Assembly (NCBI RefSeq): GCF_001422365.1
Contig: NZ_LMMT01000036.1
Span: forward strand, 251,823 to 315,822
Reading direction: 5' to 3'
Source of the DNA: Pseudorhodoferax sp. Leaf265
GTDB taxonomy: Bacteria > Pseudomonadota > Gammaproteobacteria > Burkholderiales > Burkholderiaceae_C
DNA: 64,000 nt
Below the pieces are notes generated by a model. The model had not been told where the DNA came from. It ran no database searches and was given only the letters and a program-made list of their open reading frames with translations. Of the stretch, positions 9,423 to 17,078 are shown one piece after another. A program made the translations under genes and the position numbers. Within the stretch, counting starts at the first letter, position 1; each line of letters begins with the position of its first letter.

Positions 9423-9941
9423 TCAGTCGACGGCGCGCTTGAGCCGCATCTCTTCGATGCGGATGTCGCCGAACGGCGTGGTGCGCGCGGTGTTCAGTTC
9501 GCGCTTGAAGCCGGCGAGGTCGAAGAAGCGCAGTGCGCGCTCGTTGCGCAGCGGGATCCAGACCGTCACGCTGGTGCAGCCTTCGTCGTCCAGGCCTTCG
9601 CGCGCAGCGTCCCACAGGGCCAGGCCCGCGCCCTTGCCCCAGTGCTCGGGCAGCACGTGGATGGCCCAGACCTCGCCCACGGTGGGCTTGGTGCCCTTGT
9701 CGCGCGAACGGTCGAAGGCGACGAAGCCCACCACCTTGCCGTCGGCCCGGGCCAGGTAGACCTGCGGGTCGCCGAACTCGATCGCCTCGCGCCATTGCTG
9801 CAGGCGTTTGGCCACGGGCTGCGCGTTCAGCAGTTCCTCCGGCACGATGCCGGCATAGGCGGCCAACGTGGCAGCGGCGTGGACATCGACGATGGCTTGG
9901 GCGTCGCGCTTCTCGGCGGGACGGACTTCGTAGAACGACAT
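9423..9941 (-). CDS. GNAT family N-acetyltransferase
   Basis: A 172-residue single-domain acetyltransferase. The acetyl-CoA-binding motif A is visible as VWAIHVLPEHWGKGAGLAL, and the C-terminal NERALRFFDLAGFKRE is the typical GNAT motif B. The substrate is unknown. It ends four bases from the PhoX-type gene and converges on it. The frame stays open to 9983, but the ATG at 9941 (MSFYEVRPAEKRDA) starts directly at the first beta strand, as usual for the family. It is divergent from the ferredoxin gene, with 65 bases between them. Confidence 0.83.
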   Translation of the reverse strand: MSFYEVRPAEKRDAQAIVDVHAAATLAAYAGIVPEELLNAQPVAKRLQQWREAIEFGDPQVYLARADGKVVGFVAFDRSRDKGTKPTVGEVWAIHVLPEHWGKGAGLALWDAAREGLDDEGCTSVTVWIPLRNERALRFFDLAGFKRELNTARTTPFGDIRIEEMRLKRAVD

Positions 9942-10006
9942 GTGGGTGCGAGAGACTGAAAAAGCCCTCCATTGTCGCCGCAAGCCGCGCCCTACACTCG
10001 CCGCCC

Positions 10007-10294
10007 ATGTCTGGCACCTTCACCGTGCGGCTGCAGCGGCCCGGCGCGGACCCCTTGCAATTCGAGGCACCGGCCGACCTGCCTGTGCTGCTGGCGGCCG
10101 AGCGCGCCGGCCTGACCATGGAGAGCTCCTGCCGCAACGGCACCTGCCGCAGCTGCATCTGCTTCATGGACGCCGGCAGCGTGGCCTACCGCATCGCCTG
10201 GCCGGGCCTGTCGCTGGACGAGAAGCGCGAGGGCTGGATCCTGCCCTGCGTGGCCTACGCCACGGCCGACCTGCAGCTGTCACTGCCCCTGTAG
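10007..10294 (+). CDS. Plant-type 2Fe-2S ferredoxin
   Basis: A 95-residue protein with the plant-type cluster motif: Cys42, Cys47 and Cys50 in SSCRNGTCRSC, and Cys81 in the C-terminal LPCVAYA. Such stand-alone ferredoxins carry single electrons to oxygenases or reductases in the cytoplasm. It sits directly before gmk, 43 bases upstream, and is divergent from a GNAT gene. Its redox partner is not evident. The nearest reductase in the window is the ferredoxin-NADP reductase of the nicotinate cluster 7 kb away, which is only a possible partner. Confidence 0.85.
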   Translation: MSGTFTVRLQRPGADPLQFEAPADLPVLLAAERAGLTMESSCRNGTCRSCICFMDAGSVAYRIAWPGLSLDEKREGWILPCVAYATADLQLSLPL

Positions 10295-10337
10295 GACACA
10301 CTGCTAAACTCTGGCGCCTTTTCAGCCTCCGTTCGCC

Positions 10338-10958
10338 ATGGACTATCCCGGCAACCTGATCGTCGTCGCAGCCCCGAGTGGGGCCGGCAAGTCCAGCCTG
10401 GTCAAGGCACTCCTGGAAATCGACGCGCAGATCCAGCCCTCGGTCTCGCACACCACGCGGGCGCCACGCGGCCAGGAAAAGCATGGCCGCGAATACTTCT
10501 TCGTGCCCGACGCCGATTTCGACGCCATGGTGGCCGCCAACGGCTTCGTCGAGTGGGCCAATGTGCACGGGCGGCGCTACGGCACCTCCAAGAAGGCCAT
10601 CGAGGACCGCATCGCCCAGGGCGCCGACGTGATCCTGGAGATCGACTTCCAGGGCGCCATGCAGATCAAGAAGACCTTCGCCAATGCGGTGCTGGTCTTC
10701 ATCCTGCCGCCGAGCTGGGAAGAGTTGCGCTCGCGCCTGGAGCGCCGTGGCGAAGATGCACCGGAGGTGATCGAGCTGCGGCTCAAGAACGCCGCCGTGG
10801 AGATGGCCCAGGCCGAAAACTTCGACTTCGTTATAATCAACGAGTTGTTCGACCGGGCCGTTTTCGACTTGAAAACCATCGTGCACGCCCAGCGACTCAA
10901 ATACCTGGCGCAGGTGCGCGCCAGGGCCGACACCTTCAAATCCCTGCACATCCTCTGA
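10338..10958 (+). CDS. gmk: Guanylate kinase
   Basis: A 206-residue guanylate kinase, full length for the family. It phosphorylates GMP to GDP with ATP in the cytoplasm. The P-loop [11 protein letters not shown] lies at residues 11-21. GMP-site residues are seen in [11 protein letters not shown] and HGREYFFV, and the lid contains RLERRGED. The last part ([16 protein letters not shown]) is also family-typical. It is followed after 17 bases by rpoZ and then spoT, a conserved order in proteobacteria that links guanine nucleotide supply with ppGpp metabolism. Confidence 0.97.
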   Translation: MDYPGNLIVVAAPSGAGKSSLVKALLEIDAQIQPSVSHTTRAPRGQEKHGREYFFVPDADFDAMVAANGFVEWANVHGRRYGTSKKAIEDRIAQGADVILEIDFQGAMQIKKTFANAVLVFILPPSWEELRSRLERRGEDAPEVIELRLKNAAVEMAQAENFDFVIINELFDRAVFDLKTIVHAQRLKYLAQVRARADTFKSLHIL

Positions 10959-10975
10959 GAGGACTGGAGTCCACC

Positions 10976-11179
10976 ATGGCCCGCATCACCGTCGAAGACT
11001 GCCTCGAGCAGATCCCCAACCGCTTTCAGCTGGTGCTGGCCGCGACCTACCGCGCCCGCATGCTGAGCCAGGGCCATGCCCCGAAGATCGAGAGCAAGAA
11101 CAAGCCCGGCGTGACGGCCCTGCGCGAAATCGCAGCCGGCAAGGTCGGCCTGGAAATGCTCAAGAAGGTGCCGAGCTGA
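10976..11179 (+). CDS. rpoZ: RNA polymerase omega subunit
   Basis: A 67-residue protein with the full RpoZ sequence pattern: [17 protein letters not shown] at the start, [12 protein letters not shown], then [16 protein letters not shown]. Omega binds the beta-prime subunit, promotes RNA polymerase assembly and forms part of a ppGpp-binding site. It lies 17 bases after gmk, with a ribosome binding site in the gap (GAGAGGACTGGAG). A strong intrinsic terminator 28 bases downstream ends the gmk-rpoZ transcript before spoT. Confidence 0.96.
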   Translation: MARITVEDCLEQIPNRFQLVLAATYRARMLSQGHAPKIESKNKPGVTALREIAAGKVGLEMLKKVPS

Positions 11180-11207
11180 GCGGCATCCGCCTGCGCTGAA
11201 AGGCAGC

Positions 11208-11236
11208 AAAAAGGCACCGCGTGGCGGTGCCTTTTT
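11208..11236 (+). terminator. Rho-independent terminator after rpoZ
   Basis: A perfect hairpin: GGCACCGC (11213-11220), a 3-base loop GTG, and GCGGTGCC (11224-11231). It is flanked by AAAAA before and TTTTT after, which extend the stem. It sits between rpoZ and spoT. The A-tract on the left also gives the minus-strand copy a T-tract, so it could work in both directions. Confidence 0.92.
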
Positions 11237-11280
11237 GTTTGTCGGCCTGCTCTCGCGGGCCTGCACGCTACAGTAAGCGC

Positions 11281-13569
11281 ATGAATGCCGCGTTGCCCAC
11301 CACTGCAGACAGGACACCGCCGCCGGCTCTTGCGCCCGCCACCCCCGCCGCGGCGAACGCCGCCGCGGCCAGCTTTGCCGCCCTGACCGCCAGCCTGGAC
11401 TACCTGGATGCCCAGGGCGTCGAGCAGGTGCGCCAGGCCTACCGCTTCGCCGACGAGGCCCATCTGGGTCAGCTGCGTTCCAGCGGCGAGCCCTACATCA
11501 CGCACCCGATCGCCGTGGCCACGCAATGCGCGGCCTGGAAGCTCGACGCCCAGGCACTGATGGCCGCGCTGCTGCACGATGCCATGGAAGACTGCGGCGT
11601 GACCAAACCCGAGCTCATCGAGCGCTTCGGCGCGCCGGTGGCCGAGCTCGTGGACGGGCTGACCAAGCTGGACAAGCTGCAGTTCAACACCCGCGAGGAG
11701 AACCAGGCCGAGTCTTTCCGCAAGATGCTGCTGGCCATGGCGCGCGACGTGCGCGTGATCCTGATCAAGCTGGCCGACCGCACCCACAACATGCGCACCA
11801 TGGGCGACATGCCGCGCAGCAAGTGGGCCCGCATCTCCAAGGAAACGCTGGACATCTACGCGCCCATCGCCCACCGGCTGGGCCTGAACGTGACCTACCG
11901 CGAGCTGCAGGAGCTCGCGTTCCAGCACCTGATGCCCTGGCGCCACAGCGTGCTGGCCAAGGCCGTGGCCAAGGCGCGCAGCCGGCGCCGCGACCTGGTG
12001 CAGAAGGTGCAGCAGGAGCTCGAGACGGCCTTCGCCAATGTCGGCATGAAGGTGCGCATCGCGGGCCGCGAGAAGACGCTCTACTCCATCTTTCGCAAGA
12101 TGGACGACAAGCATCTGTCGTTCGCCCAGGTCAACGACATCTACGGCTTTCGCGTGATCGTGCCCGGCGTGACCGACTGCTACACCGCGCTCGGTGTGCT
12201 GCACCAGCTGTACAAGCCGGTGCCGGGCCGCTTCAAGGACCACATCGCGATCGCCAAGGCCAACGGCTACCAGTCCCTGCACACCACGCTGGTCGGGCCA
12301 TCCAACATCAACATCGAGTTCCAGATGCGCACGGACGCCATGCACGTGGTGGCCGAATCGGGGGTTGCGGCGCACTGGCTCTACAAGGCCAACCATCCAG
12401 GCAGCACCACCACCGACCGCATGGGCACGCAGTGGCTGCAGTCGCTGCTGGACATCCAGCAGGAAACGCGCGACGCCTCCGAGTTCTGGGACCACGTCAA
12501 GGTCGACCTGTTTCCCGACGCCGTCTACGTGTTCACGCCCAAGGGCCAGATCATGGCGCTGCCACGTGGCGCCACCGTGGTCGACTTCGCCTACGCGATC
12601 CACAGCAACGTGGGAGACCGCACGGTGGCCGCCCGCATCAACGGCGACCAGGCGCCGCTGCGCACCGAACTGCACAACGGCGACGTGATCGAGGTCATCA
12701 CCGCGCCGATCTCGGCGCCCAACCCGGCCTGGCTGGGCTTCGTGCGCACGGGCCGGGCGCGCTCCAAGATCCGCCACCACCTCAAGAGCCGGGCCATCAC
12801 CGAGTCGGAGGACCTGGGCGAAAAACTGCTGACCCAGGCCGTGCGCGCCGAGGGCATCGAAGCCCTGCCCGACCACGACGCCGACGGCCAGCCGATCTGG
12901 GACAAGCTGTTGCGCTTCTCGGGCAACCGCACGCGCGCCGAGCTCATGACCGACATCGGCCTGGGCAAGCGCATCGCCAGCATCGTCGCCAAGCGGCTCA
13001 AGGTGCTCATGACCGAGGGCGGCAGCGTGAAGACCGACCCGCTGCTCATGACGCGCGAGCGCTACACGGCGCACGAAACCGTGTCGCAGGGCGGCGTGCT
13101 GATCGACGGCAGCGAGAACGCCTCGGTGCAGTTCGCACGCTGCTGCAGGCCGGTGCCGGGCGACGAAATCGTCGGCTACCTGGGGCGCGGCGAGGGCCTG
13201 TTCGTGCACACGGCCGACTGCGCCACGGCCAAGCGCCTGCAGTACAAGGACAGCGAGCGCTTCATCGCCGTGGCCTGGTCCGACGAGCCCGTGCGCACCT
13301 TCGAGACCGGCATCGTCGTGACCGTCAACAACGGCAAGGGCGTGCTGGCGCGCGTGGCGGCGGCACTGGCCTCCTCCGAGGTCGACATCACGCACATGGA
13401 CATGGGCCAGGAGGAGGCGCAGGACGCCTCGGACCTGCGCTTCGTGGTGGCCGTGCGCGATCGCACGCACCTGGAAACGGCGTTGCGCAACCTGAAGCGC
13501 ATGCCGGCGGTGCTGCGTGCCGTGCGCGCCGCACCCGCTCCTTATCAGGCCGCGGCTGGCGCCGGATAA
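11281..13569 (+). CDS. spoT: Bifunctional (p)ppGpp synthetase/hydrolase
   Basis: A 762-residue Rel/SpoT protein. The hydrolase HD domain is intact (His99-Asp100 in LLHDAMEDCG, plus LADRTHNMRT near 164-173). The synthetase domain follows (IYGFRVIV near 287, NGYQSLHTTLVGP near 328). The substrate loop reads RFKD at 317-320, the form found in bifunctional enzymes; monofunctional RelA has ExDD. A TGS domain (near 425-490) and a C-terminal ACT domain regulate it. The N-terminus has an extra Ala/Pro-rich stretch of about 30 residues. It follows gmk-rpoZ behind a terminator, so it probably has its own promoter. Its end overlaps the convergent greB by 25 bases. Confidence 0.96.
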   Translation: MNAALPTTADRTPPPALAPATPAAANAAAASFAALTASLDYLDAQGVEQVRQAYRFADEAHLGQLRSSGEPYITHPIAVATQCAAWKLDAQALMAALLHDAMEDCGVTKPELIERFGAPVAELVDGLTKLDKLQFNTREENQAESFRKMLLAMARDVRVILIKLADRTHNMRTMGDMPRSKWARISKETLDIYAPIAHRLGLNVTYRELQELAFQHLMPWRHSVLAKAVAKARSRRRDLVQKVQQELETAFANVGMKVRIAGREKTLYSIFRKMDDKHLSFAQVNDIYGFRVIVPGVTDCYTALGVLHQLYKPVPGRFKDHIAIAKANGYQSLHTTLVGPSNINIEFQMRTDAMHVVAESGVAAHWLYKANHPGSTTTDRMGTQWLQSLLDIQQETRDASEFWDHVKVDLFPDAVYVFTPKGQIMALPRGATVVDFAYAIHSNVGDRTVAARINGDQAPLRTELHNGDVIEVITAPISAPNPAWLGFVRTGRARSKIRHHLKSRAITESEDLGEKLLTQAVRAEGIEALPDHDADGQPIWDKLLRFSGNRTRAELMTDIGLGKRIASIVAKRLKVLMTEGGSVKTDPLLMTRERYTAHETVSQGGVLIDGSENASVQFARCCRPVPGDEIVGYLGRGEGLFVHTADCATAKRLQYKDSERFIAVAWSDEPVRTFETGIVVTVNNGKGVLARVAAALASSEVDITHMDMGQEEAQDASDLRFVVAVRDRTHLETALRNLKRMPAVLRAVRAAPAPYQAAAGAG

Positions 13570-14105
13570 CGCACCTCCAGCACCTCCAGGTCGCGCACAC
13601 CTGCGGGCGTGGGCAGGCGGACCTCGTCACCCACGCGCGCGCGTAGCAGGGCCCGCGCGATCGGCGCGATCCAGCTGACCTCGCCGGCCGCGCTGTTGGC
13701 CTCGTCGATGCCGCGGATGGTGATGGTCTGCTCCTCGCCCTGCGCGTCGGCATAGGTCACGGTGGCGCCGAAGAACACCTGGTCGCTGCCATGGTGCACG
13801 CTGGGGTCGGTGACCTCGGCGATCTCCAGACGGCGCGTCAGGAAGCGGATGCGGCGGTCGATCTCGCGCAGCCGCTTCTTGCCGTAGAGGTAGTCGCCAT
13901 TCTCGGAGCGGTCGCCGTTGCTGGCGGCCCAGTGCACGACCTCGACCACCTTGGGGCGCTCGTTGTCGATCAGGTCCAGCAACTCGTTGCGCAGGCGGGC
14001 GTAGCCCTGCGGCGTGATGTAGTTCTTGCCGCCGGCTGGCAGCGCAGGCAGGGCCAGCTCGTCCTCGTCGTCGCTGTCGCTTTCCTTGGTGAAGGCTTTG
14101 CTCAT
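13545..14105 (-). CDS. greB: Transcription elongation factor GreB
   Basis: A 186-residue Gre factor. The N-terminal coiled coil (about residues 28-100) carries the acidic tip in NGDRSENGDYLYGKKRLREID, which inserts into the RNA polymerase secondary channel and triggers cleavage of backtracked RNA. The C-terminal FKBP-like domain contains VFFGATVTYAD and GVRDLEVLEVRYP. GreB rather than GreA is favoured by the GKKRLREIDRRIRFLTRRLE stretch. An acidic leader (ESDSDDEDE) precedes the fold. It is convergent with spoT, and the 3' ends overlap by 25 bases. Confidence 0.93.
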   Translation of the reverse strand: MSKAFTKESDSDDEDELALPALPAGGKNYITPQGYARLRNELLDLIDNERPKVVEVVHWAASNGDRSENGDYLYGKKRLREIDRRIRFLTRRLEIAEVTDPSVHHGSDQVFFGATVTYADAQGEEQTITIRGIDEANSAAGEVSWIAPIARALLRARVGDEVRLPTPAGVRDLEVLEVRYPAPAAA

Positions 14106-14149
14106 GGGGCCTAGTGTCCGGCAAAAGCGGCAGCGGGCCGCCGACCGCA

Positions 14150-14494
14150 CTACAGCCGCGGCAGGTCGCGCAGCGTGCGCCCGGGCAGCGAAGGATCGAC
14201 CTCGATCCGCTCCGTTCCATCGGCCTGGACATGGACCTTGACCAGTTGCGGCGTCGCACCAGCGCCGCGGCCCGGGAACAGAGGGACAACGGGCTCCGCC
14301 TCGAGCAGCTTGTCCACCACCTCGAGCGTGTCGACCACACTCTCGCCTGACAGCGGGCGCGGCGCTGCGCCCGCCGCCAGGCCGACCTCGCTGCCGTCCG
14401 CCAGGTACCAGCGCACGCGCCGCACCTCGCCGCGCGCGTCCAGCTCGACCCCGGTCACTACATGGGCCGGGCCTTCACGCACCTGGATGTTCAT
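14150..14494 (-). CDS. Hypothetical protein, 114 residues
   Basis: I do not recognise this protein. It starts MNIQVREGPAHVVTGVEL at an ATG at 14494; the frame stays open a little further upstream. The sequence alternates short predicted strands (VTGVELDARGEVRRVRWYLADGS) with an acidic helix near VDTLEVVDKLLE. The C-terminus (VKVHVQADGTERIEVDPS) is strand-like, so it is probably a small soluble protein. It overlaps the end of the preceding small proline-rich gene by 20 bases, suggesting a two-gene operon. It lies 44 bases upstream of greB on the same strand. Confidence 0.55.
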   Translation of the reverse strand: MNIQVREGPAHVVTGVELDARGEVRRVRWYLADGSEVGLAAGAAPRPLSGESVVDTLEVVDKLLEAEPVVPLFPGRGAGATPQLVKVHVQADGTERIEVDPSLPGRTLRDLPRL

Positions 14495-14726
14495 GGCGCG
14501 CACTGTGGCGGCGTTGCACATGCACGGGCCGGCCGGGATGGCCAGGCAGGCGCGTGGGCACGTCGCCCTCGTCCGGCGGCTCCTGCACGGGCGTGCCGGG
14601 TTCCGGGCTCACGGGATCTTCGTCGTCGAACGGACCGACCGGCGGCGGCACGGGCGGAACCGGGTGCGGCGTTGGCACGGAGGCCAGGCGCCGGGACCGG
14701 AGCGAAGGGGAAAGGGTGTCGAGCAT
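14475..14726 (-). CDS. Hypothetical small proline-rich protein
   Basis: An 83-residue reading frame starting MLDTLSPSLRSRRLASVP. A GGGAG ribosome binding site lies 4 bases before the ATG, which is the main support for it. The middle is proline- and acid-rich (PVPPVPPPVGPFDDEDP, then EPGTPVQEPPDEGD), and the C-terminus is basic (HVQRRHSARHEH). It is probably disordered. The downstream hypothetical gene overlaps its last 20 bases. No family was recognised. The gene could be spurious, since GC-rich DNA gives such frames by chance. Confidence 0.45.
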   Translation of the reverse strand: MLDTLSPSLRSRRLASVPTPHPVPPVPPPVGPFDDEDPVSPEPGTPVQEPPDEGDVPTRLPGHPGRPVHVQRRHSARHEHPGA

Positions 14727-14832
14727 GCGTCTCCCAATCAAAGGAACCCGCATCTTCGGGGGATCGGCGGCCAAGCCGCATCGTCGGATGGCGCGTGCCG
14801 CTGTAGTCGATGACCGACAGGGCGGCCCCAAA

Positions 14833-14868
14833 GAAAATGGGCCGGTCCTTTTGCAAGGACCGGCCCAT
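14833..14868 (-). terminator. Intrinsic terminator of the distal tRNA-Arg gene
   Basis: On the minus strand, ATGGGCCGGTCCTT pairs perfectly with AAGGACCGGCCCAT (14 pairs, loop GCAA at 14851-14854), followed by TTTTC. It lies 5 bases after the encoded CCA end of the tRNA gene at 14874-14950, so it clearly ends that transcript. Confidence 0.9.
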
Positions 14869-14873
14869 CCATT

Positions 14874-14950
14874 TGGTGCGGCTGGCAGGAATCGAACCCA
14901 CGACCCCTTGGTTCGTAGCCAAGTACTCTATCCAGCTGAGCTACAGCCGC
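14874..14950 (-). tRNA. tRNA-Arg (anticodon ACG)
   Basis: The minus strand folds into a full 77-base cloverleaf with CCA encoded. The acceptor GCGGCTG pairs with CAGCCGC. The D arm contains AGCTCAGCTGGATAGAG. The anticodon stem CTTGG/CCAAG holds the loop CTACGAA (anticodon ACG), and the T arm has GGGTTCGATTC. ACG reads CGU/CGC/CGA after A34 is changed to inosine. A second identical gene lies 100 bases upstream. Confidence 0.96.
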
Positions 14951-14962
14951 GAAGCCTTAGAG

Positions 14963-14991
14963 TATATACCGAATTTCTGCGACTCTGAAAA
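14963..14991 (-). promoter_or_regulatory. Sigma-70 promoter of the distal tRNA-Arg gene
   Basis: On the minus strand, TTTTCA (14986-14991) and TATATA (14963-14968) are separated by exactly 17 bases. The -10 ends 12 bases before the tRNA 5' end at 14950. The position and spacing fit a tRNA promoter well. Confidence 0.7.
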
Positions 14992-15009
14992 GATTTGGAA
15001 CCCGGAAAA

Positions 15010-15044
15010 GAAAATGGGCCGGTCCCTTGTGAGGACCGACCCAT
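15010..15044 (-). terminator. Terminator of the proximal tRNA-Arg gene
   Basis: This is the second copy of the hairpin, with a 12-base stem: 15014-15025 pairs with 15033-15044, with one G-U pair replacing a G-C pair of the other copy. It is followed on the minus strand by TTTTC. It lies 6 bases after the tRNA gene at 15051-15127 and separates the two tRNA units. Confidence 0.8.
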
Positions 15045-15050
15045 TCGGTT

Positions 15051-15127
15051 TGGTGCGGCTGGCAGGAATCGAACCCACGACCCCTTGGTTCGTAGCCAAG
15101 TACTCTATCCAGCTGAGCTACAGCCGC
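15051..15127 (-). tRNA. tRNA-Arg (anticodon ACG), second copy
   Basis: Identical over all 77 bases to the tRNA-Arg at 14874-14950, including the encoded CCA and the CTACGAA anticodon loop. Only 25 bases separate its 5' end from the stop codon of the enamidase gene on the same strand. A TATACT -10 element is present there (15138-15143), but I see no good -35. The gene may be transcribed from a promoter inside the end of the enamidase gene or by read-through from it. Confidence 0.96.
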
Positions 15128-15152
15128 GAAGCCATAAAGTATAGCGCAGTTT

Positions 15153-16352
15153 TCAATGCGCGCCAGAAACGACGACAGGAATTTCGGTCGCCGGCGGCGT
15201 GTTGCGGCTGCGCCCGCAGCGCACGATGCCGTCGATCATGACCATGCCGATGCCTGGCACGTCCCCGAGCTGCACGCTTTCGAGCAGCGTGCGGCCGGCC
15301 GTGTGCTGGGCCCGGTCCATGAACACGAAGTCCGCCGCACGGCCGACTTCGATGAGCCCGCAATTCAGCTTGCGGATCTTCGCGGTGTTGCCAGTCGCGA
15401 AGCAGAACACCAGTTCGGCCGGGATGTTGGCCAAGCTGGACAGCATGGCCACCATGCGCAGGATGCCCAGCGGCTGCACGCCCGAGCCGGCCGGCCCGTC
15501 CGTGCCCAGGATCACACGGTGGGGGCACTTGAGCTGCAGCGCCATCTGCGCCGCAGCGATAGCCACTTTCTCGTTGCCGTTGTGCACGATCTCGATCGCG
15601 CGGCTGGACTTCTCGCAGAGTTCGCAGACATGGGCCTCGGACAGCGACGTGTGGCCGCCGTTGATGTGGCCGATCACGTCGGCGTCGGCTTCGAGCACCA
15701 CGTCCTTGTCGATGAGCCCCGAGCCCGGGATCGAGGGGCCGCCCGTGTGGATGGTGCTCTGGATGCCGGCCGCGCGCGCCCACTTGACCATGGTCGCCGC
15801 CTCGGTGCCGCCCTTGACCGAGCCCAGGCCGATCTCGCCGAGCAGGCCCACACCGGCCGCGGCCAGCTCCTTGAAATCGCTCTCGACCATGCCCTTCTCG
15901 ATCACGGGCGCGCCGGCCAGCACCTTCACGCCGCCGGGGCGGAAGTTGTCGAAGGCGCGCTGCGCCGTGATGGCCAGGGCCTTCAGGCCCACGATGTCCT
16001 TGGGCCGGCCCGGCAGGTGCACCTCGCCGGCCGAAATCATGGTGGTCACGCCGCCGTTGAGCGTGGACTCGATCCAGCCCAGCTGGTTCTGGCGCGGCGT
16101 CCAATCGCCGAACACCGGGTGCACATGGCTGTCGATGAGGCCGGGCGCAACGCAGGTCTGCTTCGCGTCGATGACCGTGGTGGCGCCCTCGACATCGCAG
16201 TCCTTGAGTTTGCCGAGAGCCGTGATCAGGCCGTCGTGGACGACGATGGTGTCGGCTTCGAGGATGGGCTGGTCGATGTCGCCAGACAGCATCAGTCCGA
16301 TGTTGCGGATGACGACTTTGCCGGAGGCGGCGGTGGCGGCGGCTTCTGCCAT
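15153..16352 (-). CDS. ena: Enamidase (amidohydrolase) of reductive nicotinate catabolism
   Basis: A 399-residue metal-dependent amidohydrolase. Likely metal and catalytic residues are His76 and His78 (LIDSHVHP), the acid in LLGEIG near 173, His202 (IHTGG), His229 or His234 (GHINGGH) and Asp285 (LGTDGP). Length and pattern resemble enamidase of Eubacterium barkeri. That enzyme opens the ring of 1,4,5,6-tetrahydro-6-oxonicotinate to 2-formylglutarate and ammonia. Location next to a 6-hydroxynicotinate reductase gene supports the call over a generic imidazolonepropionase-like enzyme. A GGAG site lies 10 bases upstream. The 5' end overlaps the upstream tetR gene by 61 bases, and the stop lies 25 bases from a tRNA gene. 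Confidence 0.8.
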   Translation of the reverse strand: MAEAAATAASGKVVIRNIGLMLSGDIDQPILEADTIVVHDGLITALGKLKDCDVEGATTVIDAKQTCVAPGLIDSHVHPVFGDWTPRQNQLGWIESTLNGGVTTMISAGEVHLPGRPKDIVGLKALAITAQRAFDNFRPGGVKVLAGAPVIEKGMVESDFKELAAAGVGLLGEIGLGSVKGGTEAATMVKWARAAGIQSTIHTGGPSIPGSGLIDKDVVLEADADVIGHINGGHTSLSEAHVCELCEKSSRAIEIVHNGNEKVAIAAAQMALQLKCPHRVILGTDGPAGSGVQPLGILRMVAMLSSLANIPAELVFCFATGNTAKIRKLNCGLIEVGRAADFVFMDRAQHTAGRTLLESVQLGDVPGIGMVMIDGIVRCGRSRNTPPATEIPVVVSGAH

Positions 16353-17062
16353 GAGGGGGTTTCTCCGTGGGGGCTGGGGGATTCGTTGTTCGGCGCGGGC
16401 TCGCGCATCACGGTGCGCAGCACGGCATCGACGACAAAGGCCTCCCAGCGCGCGGACGCCGCCGGATCGTCGATGGGCTGGCCCAGGAATTCGGACAGCG
16501 TGAAGCGGTTGGACTGCGGGAAGTAGCCGAGCGCGGCGATCATCATGTAGACGTCGTGCACCGCCACGTCGTCGCGGAACACGCCCTGCGCGCTGCCCGC
16601 AGCCAGCAGCAGCTGCAGCACCGAGATGGCGGGCGAGGAATACTGCCGGGCCGACTGCATCTTGGCGATGTGGCGCCCCTGCAGCAGGTTCTCGTTGTTG
16701 AGCAGCGTGACGAACTCGGGATGCTTGCGGTAGTAGCCGCAGACGAAGCGCACCACGGTCTCGAGCGATTCCACGGGCCGGTGCTCGTCCAGCGCCAGCG
16801 CCTCCTCGGCCTCGTTCATGCGCCGGTAGATGTCCTCGATGACCGCGATGTACAGACCTTCCTTGCTACCGAAGTAGTAGTAGATCATGCGGTCATAGGA
16901 CTTGGCGGCCTTGGAGATCTGGCCCACGCGCCCGCCGGCAAAGCCGTGCTTGGCGAAGACGCGCGTGGCCGCGCGCAACAGGTTGGCGCGCGAGGTGATG
17001 ACCGCCTGTTCCCGCACCCCCGGCTTGCGCTGGCCGTCGACAGTCTTCGCGGGCCGGGCCAT
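16292..17062 (-). CDS. TetR family regulator of the nicotinate cluster
   Basis: A 256-residue regulator. The N-terminal helix-turn-helix is about residues 24-70 (LLRAATRVFAKHGFAGGRVGQISKAAKSYDRMIYYYFGSKEGLY). The C-terminal ligand domain has a segment (LLNNENLLQGRHI) found in TetR proteins of catabolic clusters. The last 25 residues are a proline and serine tail (seven prolines in a row). They read through the start of the enamidase gene in another frame, so they look like an extension past the normal domain end. It is followed by enamidase with a 61-base overlap and preceded by the reductase gene 16 bases upstream. It probably represses the cluster until the substrate binds. Confidence 0.82.
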   Translation of the reverse strand: MARPAKTVDGQRKPGVREQAVITSRANLLRAATRVFAKHGFAGGRVGQISKAAKSYDRMIYYYFGSKEGLYIAVIEDIYRRMNEAEEALALDEHRPVESLETVVRFVCGYYRKHPEFVTLLNNENLLQGRHIAKMQSARQYSSPAISVLQLLLAAGSAQGVFRDDVAVHDVYMMIAALGYFPQSNRFTLSEFLGQPIDDPAASARWEAFVVDAVLRTVMREPAPNNESPSPHGETPSWQKPPPPPPPAKSSSATSD

Positions 17063-17078
17063 GTGCGCAGCGCCGGTC

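Larger units (their letters stand above)
14833..15137. repeat. Tandem duplication of a tRNA-Arg unit with its terminator
   Basis: Two direct copies, about 14835-14960 and 15012-15137, are offset by 177 bases. Each contains a terminator hairpin, an identical tRNA-Arg gene and a few bases of 5' flank (gaagcc..taaagtata or close to it). The tRNA parts are identical, while the hairpins and flanks differ at several positions. This points to an old duplication with the tRNA kept uniform by selection or gene conversion. Confidence 0.8.

Noticed and set aside
11047-13470. Long minus-strand frame opposite spoT
   Set aside because: Antisense shadow of spoT: rich in His, Val, Gln and Arg with no domain pattern, while the plus strand has every RelA/SpoT motif.
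14491-15241. Open frames running through the tRNA-Arg genes
   Set aside because: The two tRNA genes fold perfectly and explain the sequence; the frames repeat the same peptide because the tRNA is duplicated.
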